A stretch of 64,000 nt of DNA from Clostridia bacterium (GCA_017547885.1 JAFYOP010000004.1:445312-509311), one strand, 5' to 3'; shown: positions 1-8,543, numbered from the stretch's first letter. Numbers and translations: made by a program. The notes: a model not told the origin generated them from the letters alone.

Positions 1-2
1 CT

Positions 3-512
3 CCCGTACCTTCCGCCTTATTGCCGGAAGCGGAGACGGAGGAAACTGAGCGCCCCAGGGCAACAGTAAAGCCGGAACATACCCCGGTTATAACGCCTTC
101 TCCTTCACCAACCATAACACCTACGCCTACCCCAACTCCTAAACCAACGCCCACTGCCACCCCAAAGCCAACGGCAACGCCTGCGGCCACAGCTACACCC
201 AAGCCGACGCCAACGCCTGTACCCACCCCGAATACCGAAAAACTGATGCGGGAGGAACTGGATGACGTTTATGGCGAATACGTGGAAGAGTGGAATAAGC
301 TTTACGCAGAATATGAGAACAAGGTGGCGCAGGTACAGCAAAACCTGAACTTCATGGGAGAGCCCTCGGATGATCCCGAATATATTGAATACAGGGCGGC
401 GCTTGAGGCGGAGCTGGATAGGTATGCGGCGGAGTTCAAAGCCAAGGAAAAAGCCCTTGAGGAGGTTTACTATGGGCTGTATTCGGCCATATACGATAAA
501 TACGGTAAGTGA
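3..512 (+). CDS. Pro/Thr-rich linker plus acidic coiled-coil protein (5' end cut)
   Basis: The frame is open from the window edge, so the true start lies upstream. The first part seen is a low-complexity Thr-Pro-Lys-Pro stretch of about 60 residues, the kind of stiff linker found in cell-wall-spanning or secreted Gram-positive proteins. It is followed by about 90 charged residues rich in Glu, Ala, Lys and Tyr with a heptad-like pattern, probably a helical coiled coil. No enzyme motif is visible. It is followed directly by a terminator. The function is not recognised; a surface or envelope location is inferred from the linker only. Confidence 0.7.
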   Translation, partial: PVPSALLPEAETEETERPRATVKPEHTPVITPSPSPTITPTPTPTPKPTPTATPKPTATPAATATPKPTPTPVPTPNTEKLMREELDDVYGEYVEEWNKLYAEYENKVAQVQQNLNFMGEPSDDPEYIEYRAALEAELDRYAAEFKAKEKALEEVYYGLYSAIYDKYGK

Positions 513-524
513 TATGAAAATTAT

Positions 525-552
525 AAAAGCCCCGCTTAGCGTGGCTTTTATT
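525..552 (+). terminator. intrinsic terminator
   Basis: AAAAGCC at 525-531 pairs with GGCTTTT at 543-549, with an inner CGC/GCG stem and a short T-rich tail. It ends the Pro/Thr-rich gene and could also serve the opposing acyltransferase gene. Confidence 0.7.
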
Positions 553-563
553 TAGTGCGGATA

Positions 564-1853
564 TCAGCTGTCGTACCGGGTGGCGGCGTCTTTGAAGTTC
601 TGCCACTTGCCGCCCATAAAGCGGTGCATTTCCTCTGTGCAGTGCAGCCACTTGCCAACGCAGTGACCTTCCGGATAAAATTCCGTAAACTCGCCGTCAA
701 AGAATGTGTAGAAGCGGGAAACGTCTGTGCACATGCCGTATGTGGGAAGGTTGGAGCTGTCCATATGTAGCTCAACCTGCCGGCCGCGGCGGGTGCCCCG
801 GTAGGTTATGCCGGTGGAATCAAGGGTGAGGGTGCCTTCGCCTACTATCTCAGAGGTGGCCTGATTCTTCAGCAGCTTGTATTCCGGCAGCATGCCAAGC
901 TTTACGTGGCTTGTCAGCTCAAAGCCGGGGAAGGACACCTCCCTTGAGCATATTTTGCGCTCCCAGTCAAACCATGCGCGGGGAGTTTCGGGTATTACGC
1001 ATTCATCGTCAAAGGGGATAAGGTCGTAATATTCATTGAGGGTTGCGCCGTTGCCGCACTCGGTACAGTATATGCGGTTGTCTTCGCCAAGCATGGTGAA
1101 TTCCTTACGGCACTTGGGGCACATGTACAGCAGATCGTGAAGGTTCTTTGCCATTTCGCCGTGACCGTCATATGCTACCCGGGCCTTCTTGTTCCAGGCG
1201 TAGTCATCCTGCTTGAGAGCGTCGTGAAGCATATCGGTAACTTCATCCTCGCTGAGAGAGGCGAGCTGTTCGGGGGTAAAGAGTTGATCCACAGTTACCT
1301 TTACCCTGCCTCTGCGCTCATCCAGGCAGTATTTGGTGTTGGTAAGGTAGCCGCCCTCTATATGGCACATGAGCACAGGCACCTTAAAGTGCTTCAGCAG
1401 TTTTGCGGAGCCCAGAGCAACAGGCTGGTTTGCGCCGGATATGCTGCTCATGCCCTCGGGGAAAAGGCATATTATTCCGCCGCTTTTCAGTATGCGGGTG
1501 ATCTCCTTTATGCAGTACATGTCCGCGGTGAAATTCTTTTTAGGTATTATCTGCAGTATCCTGAATACCAACGCAAGATGAGAGCGGAAAAACTCATTAT
1601 AACCTGCCACGTAATTCATGCGATGGGGCAGGAAGGGAATGCCGGTATAAATATAGTCCATTCGGGAAGCGTGATTGCTTACCACGATAAAGGGGCCTTT
1701 GTAATCCTTGGGGTTTACCTTATATTCAAAGGTGACGCCCAGCCGCTTTACGAATATAAGCCTCCATATATTGGCAAGCAGGGGATATATCACCGCCGGG
1801 GGGCGGCGCAGCTTTCGGGATGCTATCTTTTGTGCCAGTGTGGGCTTTGACAT
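564..1853 (-). CDS. PlsC-family acyltransferase with zinc ribbon and C-terminal extension
   Basis: The N-terminal half is a lysophospholipid acyltransferase domain: the NHASRMD catalytic box (H-x4-D) sits near residue 60 and the acceptor-binding FPEG motif near residue 131. This family moves an acyl chain from acyl-ACP or acyl-CoA to 1-acylglycerol-3-phosphate at the membrane. The protein is 429 residues, against about 200-250 for ordinary PlsC. The extra part holds a CPKC...CTEC zinc ribbon near residues 245-270 and about 150 further residues that I do not recognise. The ATG start follows a GGAGGACAG-like site. The acyltransferase assignment is firm; its substrate and the role of the ribbon are not known. 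Confidence 0.85.
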   Translation of the reverse strand: MSKPTLAQKIASRKLRRPPAVIYPLLANIWRLIFVKRLGVTFEYKVNPKDYKGPFIVVSNHASRMDYIYTGIPFLPHRMNYVAGYNEFFRSHLALVFRILQIIPKKNFTADMYCIKEITRILKSGGIICLFPEGMSSISGANQPVALGSAKLLKHFKVPVLMCHIEGGYLTNTKYCLDERRGRVKVTVDQLFTPEQLASLSEDEVTDMLHDALKQDDYAWNKKARVAYDGHGEMAKNLHDLLYMCPKCRKEFTMLGEDNRIYCTECGNGATLNEYYDLIPFDDECVIPETPRAWFDWERKICSREVSFPGFELTSHVKLGMLPEYKLLKNQATSEIVGEGTLTLDSTGITYRGTRRGRQVELHMDSSNLPTYGMCTDVSRFYTFFDGEFTEFYPEGHCVGKWLHCTEEMHRFMGGKWQNFKDAATRYDS

Positions 1854-2019
1854 AGGGCTGTCCTCCCATGGATAGTAAAGTGTTTTTTAAATTATACCAT
1901 TCTCCGCGCGGCATGGCAAAGGCATATGAATGGGCGGCTTTTTTCTTGTGAGATTTACTGCGGTGTGATAGTATAATCAATGGCGTTTGTATATTTGTAA
2001 CGGCGAAAGAAGGAACCTT

Positions 2020-3273
2020 ATGAAACTGAGCCTGAAAAAACCCTATTATGGCTGGATAATCGTTGCGCTGGGCATATTGATAATGGCGGCATCGGTTGGC
2101 ATAGTGAATAACTGTACATCCCTGTACATTGTGCCAATATGCGAGGAGATGGGATATTCAAGAAAGGCCGTATCCATGCTTAATACCCTTATATCCACGG
2201 GCAGCATGGTGGTAGCTGCGGTATCGGCAGAGCTGTATCATCACTTTTCGGTGCGGCGCACCATGCAGGTATCCGCAGTTGTGATAAGCGTTGGATATTT
2301 TGCATTTTCCTTTGCCAATAAGCTGTGGCAGTTTTATGCAATATGCGTTGTTGTGGCCTGCGCACTGTGGCTGCTGGCCTATATTCCCTTTGCCGTTATA
2401 CTCAGCAACTGGTTTCACAAGCGGACAGGCTTTGTTATCGGCCTTACATATATGGGCACAGGCGTGGGCGGCATGATATTCAGCCCCATCATAGGCTCAC
2501 TTATTGCCAATGCGGGCTGGCGCCAGGCCATGGTAACAATGGCAATAGTGATGGCGGTAATACATATCCCCTGCACATTCTTCCTGCGGGATAAGCCTGA
2601 GGATATGGGCCTTGAGCCTTACGGCTATGAAGAGGAAAAGGAACAGGTGAGCCACAGGGATACCTTGCCCGGTATACCTTTTGCCGTGGGCAAGTATAGT
2701 GCCAAGTTTATTTTTATAGCGATAGCGGTATCCGTATTATGCTTTGCCAATGTGGGCTTCTGCACTAATCTGCCTGCCCATATGTCGGATAGGGGATACT
2801 CTATAGAAACCGCATCCCGCATAATGTCCGCAACCATGGCATCTCTCGCCATAGGCAAAATATCCCTTGGCTGGATTTATGATAGATTCGGCAGCAAGTT
2901 TGCCACTATACTTTCAGGGCTCATGCTGGCCACCTGTCCCATAGCGGGCATATTCCTGCCCGGTGTTGGGCCGATAGTGTGCATAGTGGTATGTTTCTCT
3001 CTGGGCATGGCATTTGGCTCGGTGGGTATTCCCATCATTGCAAGAGAAGCCTTCGGCCTCAGAGACTTTGATAGATACAATGGTGCCCTCAACGCCCTTA
3101 CCGGTGTGTTTTCCGCCCTTGGCCCTGTGTTCAGCGGATTTGTGTACGATGCAGCGGGCAGCTATGCCCCCGCATTTATAGCCTATGCGGTGGCATCAGT
3201 GGCCTTTACCGCGGTGCTGGTGCTGTGCCTGAGGAATAAGCAGAACTGGGACGAAACGGTGTCTGCCGCCTGA
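2020..3273 (+). CDS. MFS transporter, oxalate/formate-antiporter-like
   Basis: About 12 hydrophobic segments span 417 residues. The N-terminal motif PYYGWIIVALG and the first-helix region resemble the OxlT/OFA branch of the major facilitator superfamily, which exchanges organic anions. The ATG at 2020 is chosen because AAGGAACC lies just upstream; the frame stays open further up but has no better start. A small membrane gene follows after 25 bases and is probably cotranscribed. Substrate cannot be read from sequence. A second carrier of the same branch is at 42832. Confidence 0.88.
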   Translation: MKLSLKKPYYGWIIVALGILIMAASVGIVNNCTSLYIVPICEEMGYSRKAVSMLNTLISTGSMVVAAVSAELYHHFSVRRTMQVSAVVISVGYFAFSFANKLWQFYAICVVVACALWLLAYIPFAVILSNWFHKRTGFVIGLTYMGTGVGGMIFSPIIGSLIANAGWRQAMVTMAIVMAVIHIPCTFFLRDKPEDMGLEPYGYEEEKEQVSHRDTLPGIPFAVGKYSAKFIFIAIAVSVLCFANVGFCTNLPAHMSDRGYSIETASRIMSATMASLAIGKISLGWIYDRFGSKFATILSGLMLATCPIAGIFLPGVGPIVCIVVCFSLGMAFGSVGIPIIAREAFGLRDFDRYNGALNALTGVFSALGPVFSGFVYDAAGSYAPAFIAYAVASVAFTAVLVLCLRNKQNWDETVSAA

Positions 3274-3298
3274 TTGTGATTTTTGCGGAGGTGCTCTT

Positions 3299-3505
3299 AT
3301 GAATAAGAAATACACTGTGCCCTTACACATTCCGGTGCTGTGGTTTGTTACCACGGCGCTGTGGGCTGCTCGCCTGTGGGTAAAAGTTCATGACGGAAAG
3401 GAGCCGAACATATTGGATATAGCCGTTGTCTGCTTATCCCTTGCGGCGGCGGTGACAAATCTCATAAGATACATTAAAGGCGGGAAGACTGACAGGGAAG
3501 AATAA
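3299..3505 (+). CDS. small two-helix membrane protein
   Basis: This is a 68-residue protein with two hydrophobic segments, near residues 8-26 and 40-58, and charged ends. The ATG follows GGAGGTG with normal spacing. It lies 25 bases after the MFS gene and before a strong terminator, so it probably belongs to the same transcript. Small proteins of this type often accompany carriers as accessory subunits, but no known family is recognised. Confidence 0.7.
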   Translation: MNKKYTVPLHIPVLWFVTTALWAARLWVKVHDGKEPNILDIAVVCLSLAAAVTNLIRYIKGGKTDREE

Positions 3506-3521
3506 AATATCTTTATAAATT

Positions 3522-3552
3522 AAACCAGCAGGGCATTTGCTCTGCTGGTTTT
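3522..3552. terminator. bidirectional intrinsic terminator
   Basis: AAACCAGCAG and CTGCTGGTTT form a 10-bp stem with T-rich flanks on both strands. It separates the convergent MFS and dehydrogenase transcripts. Confidence 0.8.
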
Positions 3553-3567
3553 GTGCGCTTTTATGCT

Positions 3568-4683
3568 TTACAGCAGACTGCGGTATATTGCCGCCATGGT
3601 GGGAATATCAAACTTAACGTAGCTCTGGTTCAGCAGACGCTGCTGAAGCTCATCAACGTCCTTTGCGAAGCTGTCCGCCTCAGGGTCGGTCATGCCGTAG
3701 GCGCTGAGGGGCTTGCGGGGGATAATGCGGTCCAGCAGGCTTTCAAGGGCGTCGTATACCTTATCTGCCTCACAGCCCAGCTCCTTGGCGATGAGGGCCT
3801 CAAGGGTGAGTATCTTGCCCTCGGGTCGCTGGCGGCGGTATTCCTTGAATACGGCGGTAAAGAACTGGTAGTTGGCCTCGCCGTGGGTAACGTGGTATTT
3901 GCCGCTCAAGGGGTAGGACATGGCGTGTACCGCGCCGGTGCCTGCGTTGGCAAAGGCTATGCCTGCCATGTTGCTGGCCATAAGGAAGTCCGAAAGCAGC
4001 GCCATGCGGGCGGATTCGCCCTCGGCGAGCACCTTTGTAAAGCCGCTGATGATGAGCCGTATGGCCTCAAGGCTGAACAGCTCGGTATAGGGGCTGGCCT
4101 TGGGGGAAAGATAGGATTCGGCGGCGTGTATAAGTGCGTCTATTGCGCTGGTGGCGAATACCTCGTAGGGCATTTCCTCAAGAAGCTCGGGGATGAGCAC
4201 TGCGCAGTCCGGGAATATAGCCTCGTCTGCAAGGCCAAGCTTGGTGCTGCGGCTGGTAATGGAGGTAATGGATACGCTGGATACTTCGCTGCCTGCGCCG
4301 CAGGTGGTGGGCACGGCAATAAGCTCATGCTCCTTTACTATGGGCACCCTGCGCATAAAGATGTCCTCGGTGCACTGTGCGTCCTTGAGCACCAGCACCT
4401 TTGCCATGTCTATAACTCCGCCGCCGCCGATGGCGATGATGCGGCTGCATCCGCTCTGTCGGAAATCCTTTATCAGAGCGTCCATCATTATGTCGGTAGG
4501 TTCGCTTGTACCGTATTTGGATTTAAACTCCACATGGCATTCGAGGCCAAGATGAGCAAAGTATTTTTCGTATACCCGGCGGCTGATGAGCATAAAGTCG
4601 CTGGCGCAGAGATTGAATTCGCTGACGAACTGGGCTGCGCTGTCAAAGCTTTTTACGGCGGTCTTCTGGCGGAAAAGCTGCAT
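3568..4683 (-). CDS. 4hbD: NAD-dependent 4-hydroxybutyrate dehydrogenase
   Basis: This is an iron-containing alcohol dehydrogenase of 371 residues. The length and long stretches of sequence match what I recall of the Clostridium kluyveri enzyme, which reduces succinate semialdehyde to 4-hydroxybutyrate. The NAD-binding GGGGVID is near residue 97, PTTCGAGSE near 134, and a His-containing metal region DALIHAAE near 199 with HVTHGEANY further on. In clostridia this step links succinate or 4-aminobutyrate to butyrate. No partner genes of that pathway (CoA transferase, dehydratase) are in the window, so the gene stands alone here. Confidence 0.88.
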   Translation of the reverse strand: MQLFRQKTAVKSFDSAAQFVSEFNLCASDFMLISRRVYEKYFAHLGLECHVEFKSKYGTSEPTDIMMDALIKDFRQSGCSRIIAIGGGGVIDMAKVLVLKDAQCTEDIFMRRVPIVKEHELIAVPTTCGAGSEVSSVSITSITSRSTKLGLADEAIFPDCAVLIPELLEEMPYEVFATSAIDALIHAAESYLSPKASPYTELFSLEAIRLIISGFTKVLAEGESARMALLSDFLMASNMAGIAFANAGTGAVHAMSYPLSGKYHVTHGEANYQFFTAVFKEYRRQRPEGKILTLEALIAKELGCEADKVYDALESLLDRIIPRKPLSAYGMTDPEADSFAKDVDELQQRLLNQSYVKFDIPTMAAIYRSLL

Positions 4684-4767
4684 GTATCATATCCTCCTGA
4701 GGGTGAACTGTATTATAAGGCTATCATACAATAAATGGATACTTAATTCAATTTGATTTGCGGCGGA

Positions 4768-4798
4768 AAAAATCCCCCGCCGTGCTGGCGGGGGCATG
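4768..4798 (-). terminator. intrinsic terminator of the response regulator gene
   Basis: CCCCCGCC and GGCGGGGG form an 8-bp GC stem around a GTGCT loop; on the minus strand it is followed by a run of T. Confidence 0.8.
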
Positions 4799-4805
4799 TG
4801 GTGTA

Positions 4806-5507
4806 TCAGTCGTCATGGTCTATCATGCGGTAGCCCACGCCGGTTTCGGTGATGATAAACTGTGGGTCCGCAGGATTGGCTTCTATCTTGCGGCGGATGT
4901 TTGCCATGTTTACCCTGAGTATCTGGTTGTTTACCGTGGGACGGGCACCCCACACGCTGCGTATGATAAAGTCGTATGTAAGCACCTTGCCTATGTGCAG
5001 CATGGTAAGCATGACTATTTTGTATTCTATCTGGGTAAGGTGTATCTCCTCATTATTTACGTATACCCTGCGCTTGTCATAGTCTATGGTAAGGGCACCG
5101 TTTGTGGCTTTGCCGGAAGGAGTGTCGGGCCCGTCCACGCTTGAATGACGCAGAGCGATACGGATACGTGCCATCAGCTCTGCAGTGCCAAAAGGCTTGG
5201 TGACATAATCATCGGCGCCAAGGTCCAGCGCTTCAACTTTATCCTTTTCCCTGTTGCGGGCGGAGAGGACTATTATGGGCACGCGGGACCACTGACGGAC
5301 ATTGCGTATTATTTCTATTCCGTCCATATCACTGAGGCCCAGGTCCAGCAATACAACATCCGGACAGTGGGAGGATATGGAGGAGATGGCCTCGCGGCCT
5401 GTACCTACAGAAAGTACTTTGTAATCATTTGCGTTGAGTATGGTAGTAAGCAGATGCACTATGGCCTTGTCGTCTTCAACTACCAGCACGATGGGGAGAT
5501 TTTTCAT
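4806..5507 (-). CDS. KdpE-like response regulator (OmpR/PhoB family)
   Basis: The protein has an N-terminal receiver domain (acidic VVEDD pair near residue 9, phospho-acceptor Asp in VLLDLGLSD near 52, Lys in VTKPFG near 102) and a C-terminal winged-helix DNA-binding domain ending in TETGVGYRM. The start at 5507 is set by GGAGGAC upstream. It is divergent from a KdpD-type kinase across a 274-base promoter region and should be its partner. KdpE normally controls the potassium pump operon kdpFABC, which is absent here, so the targets are open. Confidence 0.9.
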   Translation of the reverse strand: MKNLPIVLVVEDDKAIVHLLTTILNANDYKVLSVGTGREAISSISSHCPDVVLLDLGLSDMDGIEIIRNVRQWSRVPIIVLSARNREKDKVEALDLGADDYVTKPFGTAELMARIRIALRHSSVDGPDTPSGKATNGALTIDYDKRRVYVNNEEIHLTQIEYKIVMLTMLHIGKVLTYDFIIRSVWGARPTVNNQILRVNMANIRRKIEANPADPQFIITETGVGYRMIDHDD

Positions 5508-5600
5508 TGCGTCCTCCGTATAGCTTGCTATATGAAGCATGTAATGGTTTTTTATTATTATACAATTTTATTAATGGGAAATAAAATAAGACAGTATATA

Positions 5601-5650
5601 TTTTGCGTTAAGAAACGTTAAGAAATATAAAGAAATGCTAAGAAACGTTA
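5601..5650. promoter_or_regulatory. tandem 10-bp repeats in the divergent two-component promoter
   Basis: Five consecutive 10-bp blocks share the pattern AGAAA-N2-NTA: AGAAACGTTA at 5611, AGAAATATAA at 5621, AGAAATGCTA at 5631 and AGAAACGTTA again at 5641, preceded by a half-matching block. One repeat per helical turn between the divergent regulator and kinase genes fits a site for cooperative binding of the OmpR-type regulator. The function is inferred. Confidence 0.6.
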
Positions 5651-5781
5651 ATAAAATTGAAGCTGACCGGGCAAAAAGATACGCCGGAGCAATGGAAAAA
5701 TAATAAAAAATTATGGCTTATAATTGCTAAAAACAGGTATTGCAGTAGGTATTTCATATATCGTTGTGATATAATCAAACC

Positions 5782-6855
5782 ATGAAAGAAGATATTATCA
5801 AAACATTAAAAAGAATAAAGAACTTCCGGGTGGAAGCCCTTCCTATGGTTTATACCATACTTATTATGATGGGGGCCACCCTTATAAGCTTTGTGCTTCA
5901 TAAGTTCTTTATCATGGATAACAATGTATCCATGATATATGCACTTGCGGTGGTATTGGTGGCCTGTGTGGTCCCAAATTATTTTTACGGCGTTATTGCT
6001 TCCCTTATAAGCGTAATCGGCGTTAACTATTTCTTTACCACTCCTTTCTGGGCACTTAATTTCACCATGACGGGTTATCCTATAACCTTCCTTATAATGC
6101 TTGTAACCTCTATAATTACCAATACTCTGGTTATAGGATATCGTGAGCGGCATAAGGCGGTAATGGAGGCAGATAAGGAAAAGCTAAGAGGTAATCTGCT
6201 TCGGGCAATATCTCACGATCTGCGTACTCCCCTCACTACTATTTCCGGTTCCAGTGCGGCTCTTCTTGAGGATCACGGCAGGATAAGCAGCGAAGACAGC
6301 AAAGCACTTCTTGCCGACATCCATGATAACGCCCAGTGGCTTATACGAATGGTAGAAAACCTTCTTTCTGTAACTCGCATGCAGAGCGGTGTGTCTGCTG
6401 TTAAAAAAGTGCCGGAGTTTACAGAGGAGGTAGTTGCAAATGCAGTATCTCAGGTGCGCAAGCGCTTTCCCGGCAGGGTTATTTCCATATCTGTAGAGGA
6501 TGATCCGCAAGATGTACCTATGGATGGTACGCTGATAGTTCAGGTAATAATCAATCTTATTGAAAATGCAATATTCCACAGCGGAAGCACAGAACCCATA
6601 CATGTATCTGCATCCATTCAGGAAACAAGCGCACTGTTTTCAGTAAGGGATCATGGCTGCGGGGTTGATGTGCAGCGCATGGAAAGGCTGATAGCGGGAC
6701 ACATAGACTCTGAGCATACCGGGGACAGCACAAGGGGTATGGGCATAGGCCTTTCGCTGTGCTCTGCCATAATAAAGGCCCATGGTGGAAGAATATGGGC
6801 CCATAATGCGGAGGACGGGGGAGCCGTGTTCAGCTTTGAGCTGCCTTTGGAGTGA
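5782..6855 (+). CDS. KdpD-like sensor histidine kinase lacking the N-terminal sensor
   Basis: Four hydrophobic segments near residues 20-115 form a DUF4118-type membrane domain. They are followed by a dimerisation helix with the phospho-acceptor in AISHDLRTPL near residue 144 and a GHKL ATPase domain (NLIENAIFHS, DHGCGVD, GMGIGLSL). At 357 residues it lacks the cytoplasmic KdpD sensor and universal-stress domains that make KdpD about 900 residues. It should phosphorylate the divergent response regulator. What it senses is unknown. Confidence 0.9.
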   Translation: MKEDIIKTLKRIKNFRVEALPMVYTILIMMGATLISFVLHKFFIMDNNVSMIYALAVVLVACVVPNYFYGVIASLISVIGVNYFFTTPFWALNFTMTGYPITFLIMLVTSIITNTLVIGYRERHKAVMEADKEKLRGNLLRAISHDLRTPLTTISGSSAALLEDHGRISSEDSKALLADIHDNAQWLIRMVENLLSVTRMQSGVSAVKKVPEFTEEVVANAVSQVRKRFPGRVISISVEDDPQDVPMDGTLIVQVIINLIENAIFHSGSTEPIHVSASIQETSALFSVRDHGCGVDVQRMERLIAGHIDSEHTGDSTRGMGIGLSLCSAIIKAHGGRIWAHNAEDGGAVFSFELPLE

Positions 6856-6884
6856 AATATATAATTAATCTGGCGAATGATATC

Positions 6885-6913
6885 TTGACGCAGCCATGGC
6901 CTTGTGATAACAT
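6885..6913 (+). promoter_or_regulatory. sigma-A promoter of the pyr operon
   Basis: TTGACG at 6885-6890 and TAACAT at 6908-6913 are separated by exactly 17 bases, placing the transcript start near 6920, ahead of the leader peptide gene. Confidence 0.7.
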
Positions 6914-6946
6914 ATCAAAGATTTGAGCCTGAAAGGAGGAAGAACC

Positions 6947-7024
6947 ATGAAGCAGCATATGGCAAACATAAAAATGCTTAATATCTGCGGCGCGGTATTC
7001 TTCCCTAAAATATTTATTTTTTAA
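6947..7024 (+). CDS. 25-residue pyr leader peptide (PyrL-like)
   Basis: An ATG with a near-perfect Shine-Dalgarno (AAAGGAGG at 6932-6939) opens a 25-codon frame whose TAA at 7022-7024 overlaps the first bases of a terminator stem. The last third of the frame is U-rich in mRNA and encodes Phe, Ile and Val residues. In enterobacterial pyrBI the leader has the same parts: U-rich pause tract, leader frame ending at the terminator, and coupling of a close-following ribosome to read-through when UTP is low. The match in arrangement is seen; the mechanism is inferred. Confidence 0.7.
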   Translation: MKQHMANIKMLNICGAVFFPKIFIF

Positions 7025-7055
7025 ATCTTTCCATTTTGATGGGAAGATTTTTTTA
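7023..7055 (+). terminator. pyr operon attenuator
   Basis: AAATCTTTCC (7023-7032) pairs fully with GGGAAGATTT (7041-7050, one G-U pair), followed by seven T. It lies between the leader peptide and pyrB. A ribosome at the leader stop codon would cover the 5' arm and prevent termination. Confidence 0.82.
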
Positions 7056-7088
7056 TAACTTTTATTTGACATGCGAAAGGAGAAAACA

Positions 7089-8018
7089 ATGCTTAAAGGA
7101 AGAAGTATTCTTGAACCCATGGACATGACCGTTGCCGAACTGGAGGGCATATTCGATCTGGCCGATGCCATAATCGACGATCCCGAAAAGTTTGCCCATG
7201 CCTGCGATGGAAAGCTGCTGGCAACCCTCTTCTATGAACCCAGCACCCGTACCCGTTTCAGCTTCGAGGCTGCTATGCTTCGTCTGGGCGGCAAGGTAAT
7301 AGGTTTCTCCGAGCCCAATTCCAGCTCTGTTGCAAAGGGCGAAAGCATTGCCGATACCATTCGTACCATTGCCTGCTATGCAGATATCGCCGTAATGCGT
7401 CATCCCAAGGAAGGCGCTCCCCGCATCGCAGCCAACAATACCGATATGCCTGTTATCAATGCAGGTGACGGCGGTCATATGCATCCCACCCAGACCCTTA
7501 CCGACCTGCTGACCATTCGCCGCCGCAAGGGTGGCTTCACCAACCTTAAGATCGGCCTCTGCGGCGACCTTAAGTTCGGCCGTACCGTACACTCTCTCAT
7601 CAAGGCTATGTCCCGCTATGAGGGCGTTGAGTTCATTATGATCTCCCCTGAAGAGCTGCGTGTTCCCGAATACGTACGCAAGGGCGTTCTGGAAGCCAAC
7701 AACATTCCTTACCGTGAGGTAAAGAAGATGAAGGAAGTTATGCCTGAGCTGGACGTTCTGTACATGACCCGCGTACAGCGTGAGCGCTTCTTCAACGAGG
7801 AGGATTACATCCGCCTGAAGGACCGTTACATCCTGGATCTTGAAAAGATCGAGAATGCCAAGGAAGACCTGATGATTCTCCATCCCCTGCCCCGCGTAAA
7901 TGAGATCGCTGTAGAGGTGGACAATGATCCCCGCGCACTGTATTTTGAGCAGGCCAAGAACGGCATGTTCGTACGTATGGCTCTCATCATGAAGCTGTTG
8001 GGCATTGAAGTACAGTAA
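7089..8018 (+). CDS. pyrB: aspartate carbamoyltransferase catalytic chain
   Basis: It makes carbamoyl-aspartate from carbamoyl phosphate and aspartate, the first committed pyrimidine step. At 309 residues it has the usual length. The carbamoyl-phosphate loop [12 protein letters not shown] is near residue 52, the mobile-loop SVAKGES near 80 and [10 protein letters not shown] near 134. The ATG at 7089 follows GAAAGGAG. It is the first enzyme gene of a tight seven-gene operon and is followed by its regulatory chain, so the holoenzyme is probably allosteric as in enterics. Confidence 0.97.
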   Translation: MLKGRSILEPMDMTVAELEGIFDLADAIIDDPEKFAHACDGKLLATLFYEPSTRTRFSFEAAMLRLGGKVIGFSEPNSSSVAKGESIADTIRTIACYADIAVMRHPKEGAPRIAANNTDMPVINAGDGGHMHPTQTLTDLLTIRRRKGGFTNLKIGLCGDLKFGRTVHSLIKAMSRYEGVEFIMISPEELRVPEYVRKGVLEANNIPYREVKKMKEVMPELDVLYMTRVQRERFFNEEDYIRLKDRYILDLEKIENAKEDLMILHPLPRVNEIAVEVDNDPRALYFEQAKNGMFVRMALIMKLLGIEVQ

Positions 8019-8032
8019 AGGAGGAATAGAAA

Positions 8033-8461
8033 ATGATAGTCAACAGCATTGAAAAAGGCATCGTAATCGACCACATCACTGCAGGCACCGGCCACAGGAT
8101 ACTTGATTACCTCAACATAGACACCAAGAACAACACCGTGGCCTTCATCATGAACGCTTACAGCCAGAAGCATGGCCGCAAGGACCTGATAAAGATCGAG
8201 AACGTAACTGACGTTGACCTGACTGTGCTGGGTCTGCTGGATCCCACCGCCACTGTAAACGTGATTGAGAACGGTCAGATAGTAAAGAAGATCAGCCTTG
8301 AGCTGCCTGAGACCGTTGTGGACGTAATCAAGTGCAAGAACCCCCGCTGCGTTACCAGCGTAGAGCGCAACGCACACCACATCTTCCATCTGATGAACGC
8401 CGAGACCCACGAATATCGCTGCGAATACTGCGACGATATCGTAAACATGAAGGGCGAATAA
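8033..8461 (+). CDS. pyrI: aspartate carbamoyltransferase regulatory chain
   Basis: The 142-residue protein has the N-terminal nucleotide-binding half and a C-terminal zinc site built from CKNPRC near residue 109 and CEYC near 132. The zinc domain contacts PyrB, and the N-terminal half binds CTP/ATP to tune activity. The ATG follows AAAGGAGG 14 bases after pyrB. PyrI is common in enterics and archaea and patchy in Clostridia. Its presence together with the leader attenuator means both enzyme activity and transcription may respond to nucleotide pools. Confidence 0.97.
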   Translation: MIVNSIEKGIVIDHITAGTGHRILDYLNIDTKNNTVAFIMNAYSQKHGRKDLIKIENVTDVDLTVLGLLDPTATVNVIENGQIVKKISLELPETVVDVIKCKNPRCVTSVERNAHHIFHLMNAETHEYRCEYCDDIVNMKGE

Positions 8462-8471
8462 TGTAAACTTC

Positions 8472-8510
8472 GGGCTTGCTTCCCTGGGAAATAAAAAGAG
8501 AAGCAAGCCC
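8472..8510 (+). other. intercistronic hairpin between pyrI and pyrC
   Basis: GGGCTTGCTTC and GAAGCAAGCCC form an 11-bp stem with a 17-base loop. Only a weak T tail follows, so it may be a partial terminator or an mRNA-stability element that raises pyrBI over the downstream genes. Confidence 0.6.
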
Positions 8511-8543
8511 TTGTACTATACAAAAAGGGAAAGGAGCCGGGTA

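Noticed and set aside
3553-4734. A 393-codon open frame on the plus strand opposite 4-hydroxybutyrate dehydrogenase
   Set aside because: It is the mirror of a well-recognised enzyme gene, has no ribosome site, and its translation has the Cys/His/Gly-rich look of antisense frames.
5508-5781. A kdpFABC potassium pump operon next to the KdpDE-like pair
   Set aside because: No pump gene is found on either side; only the two-component genes resemble kdp.
6856-7088. A PyrR-binding loop in the pyr leader
   Set aside because: The short leader shows one terminator stem and a leader peptide. I see no anti-antiterminator stem with a PyrR-type loop.
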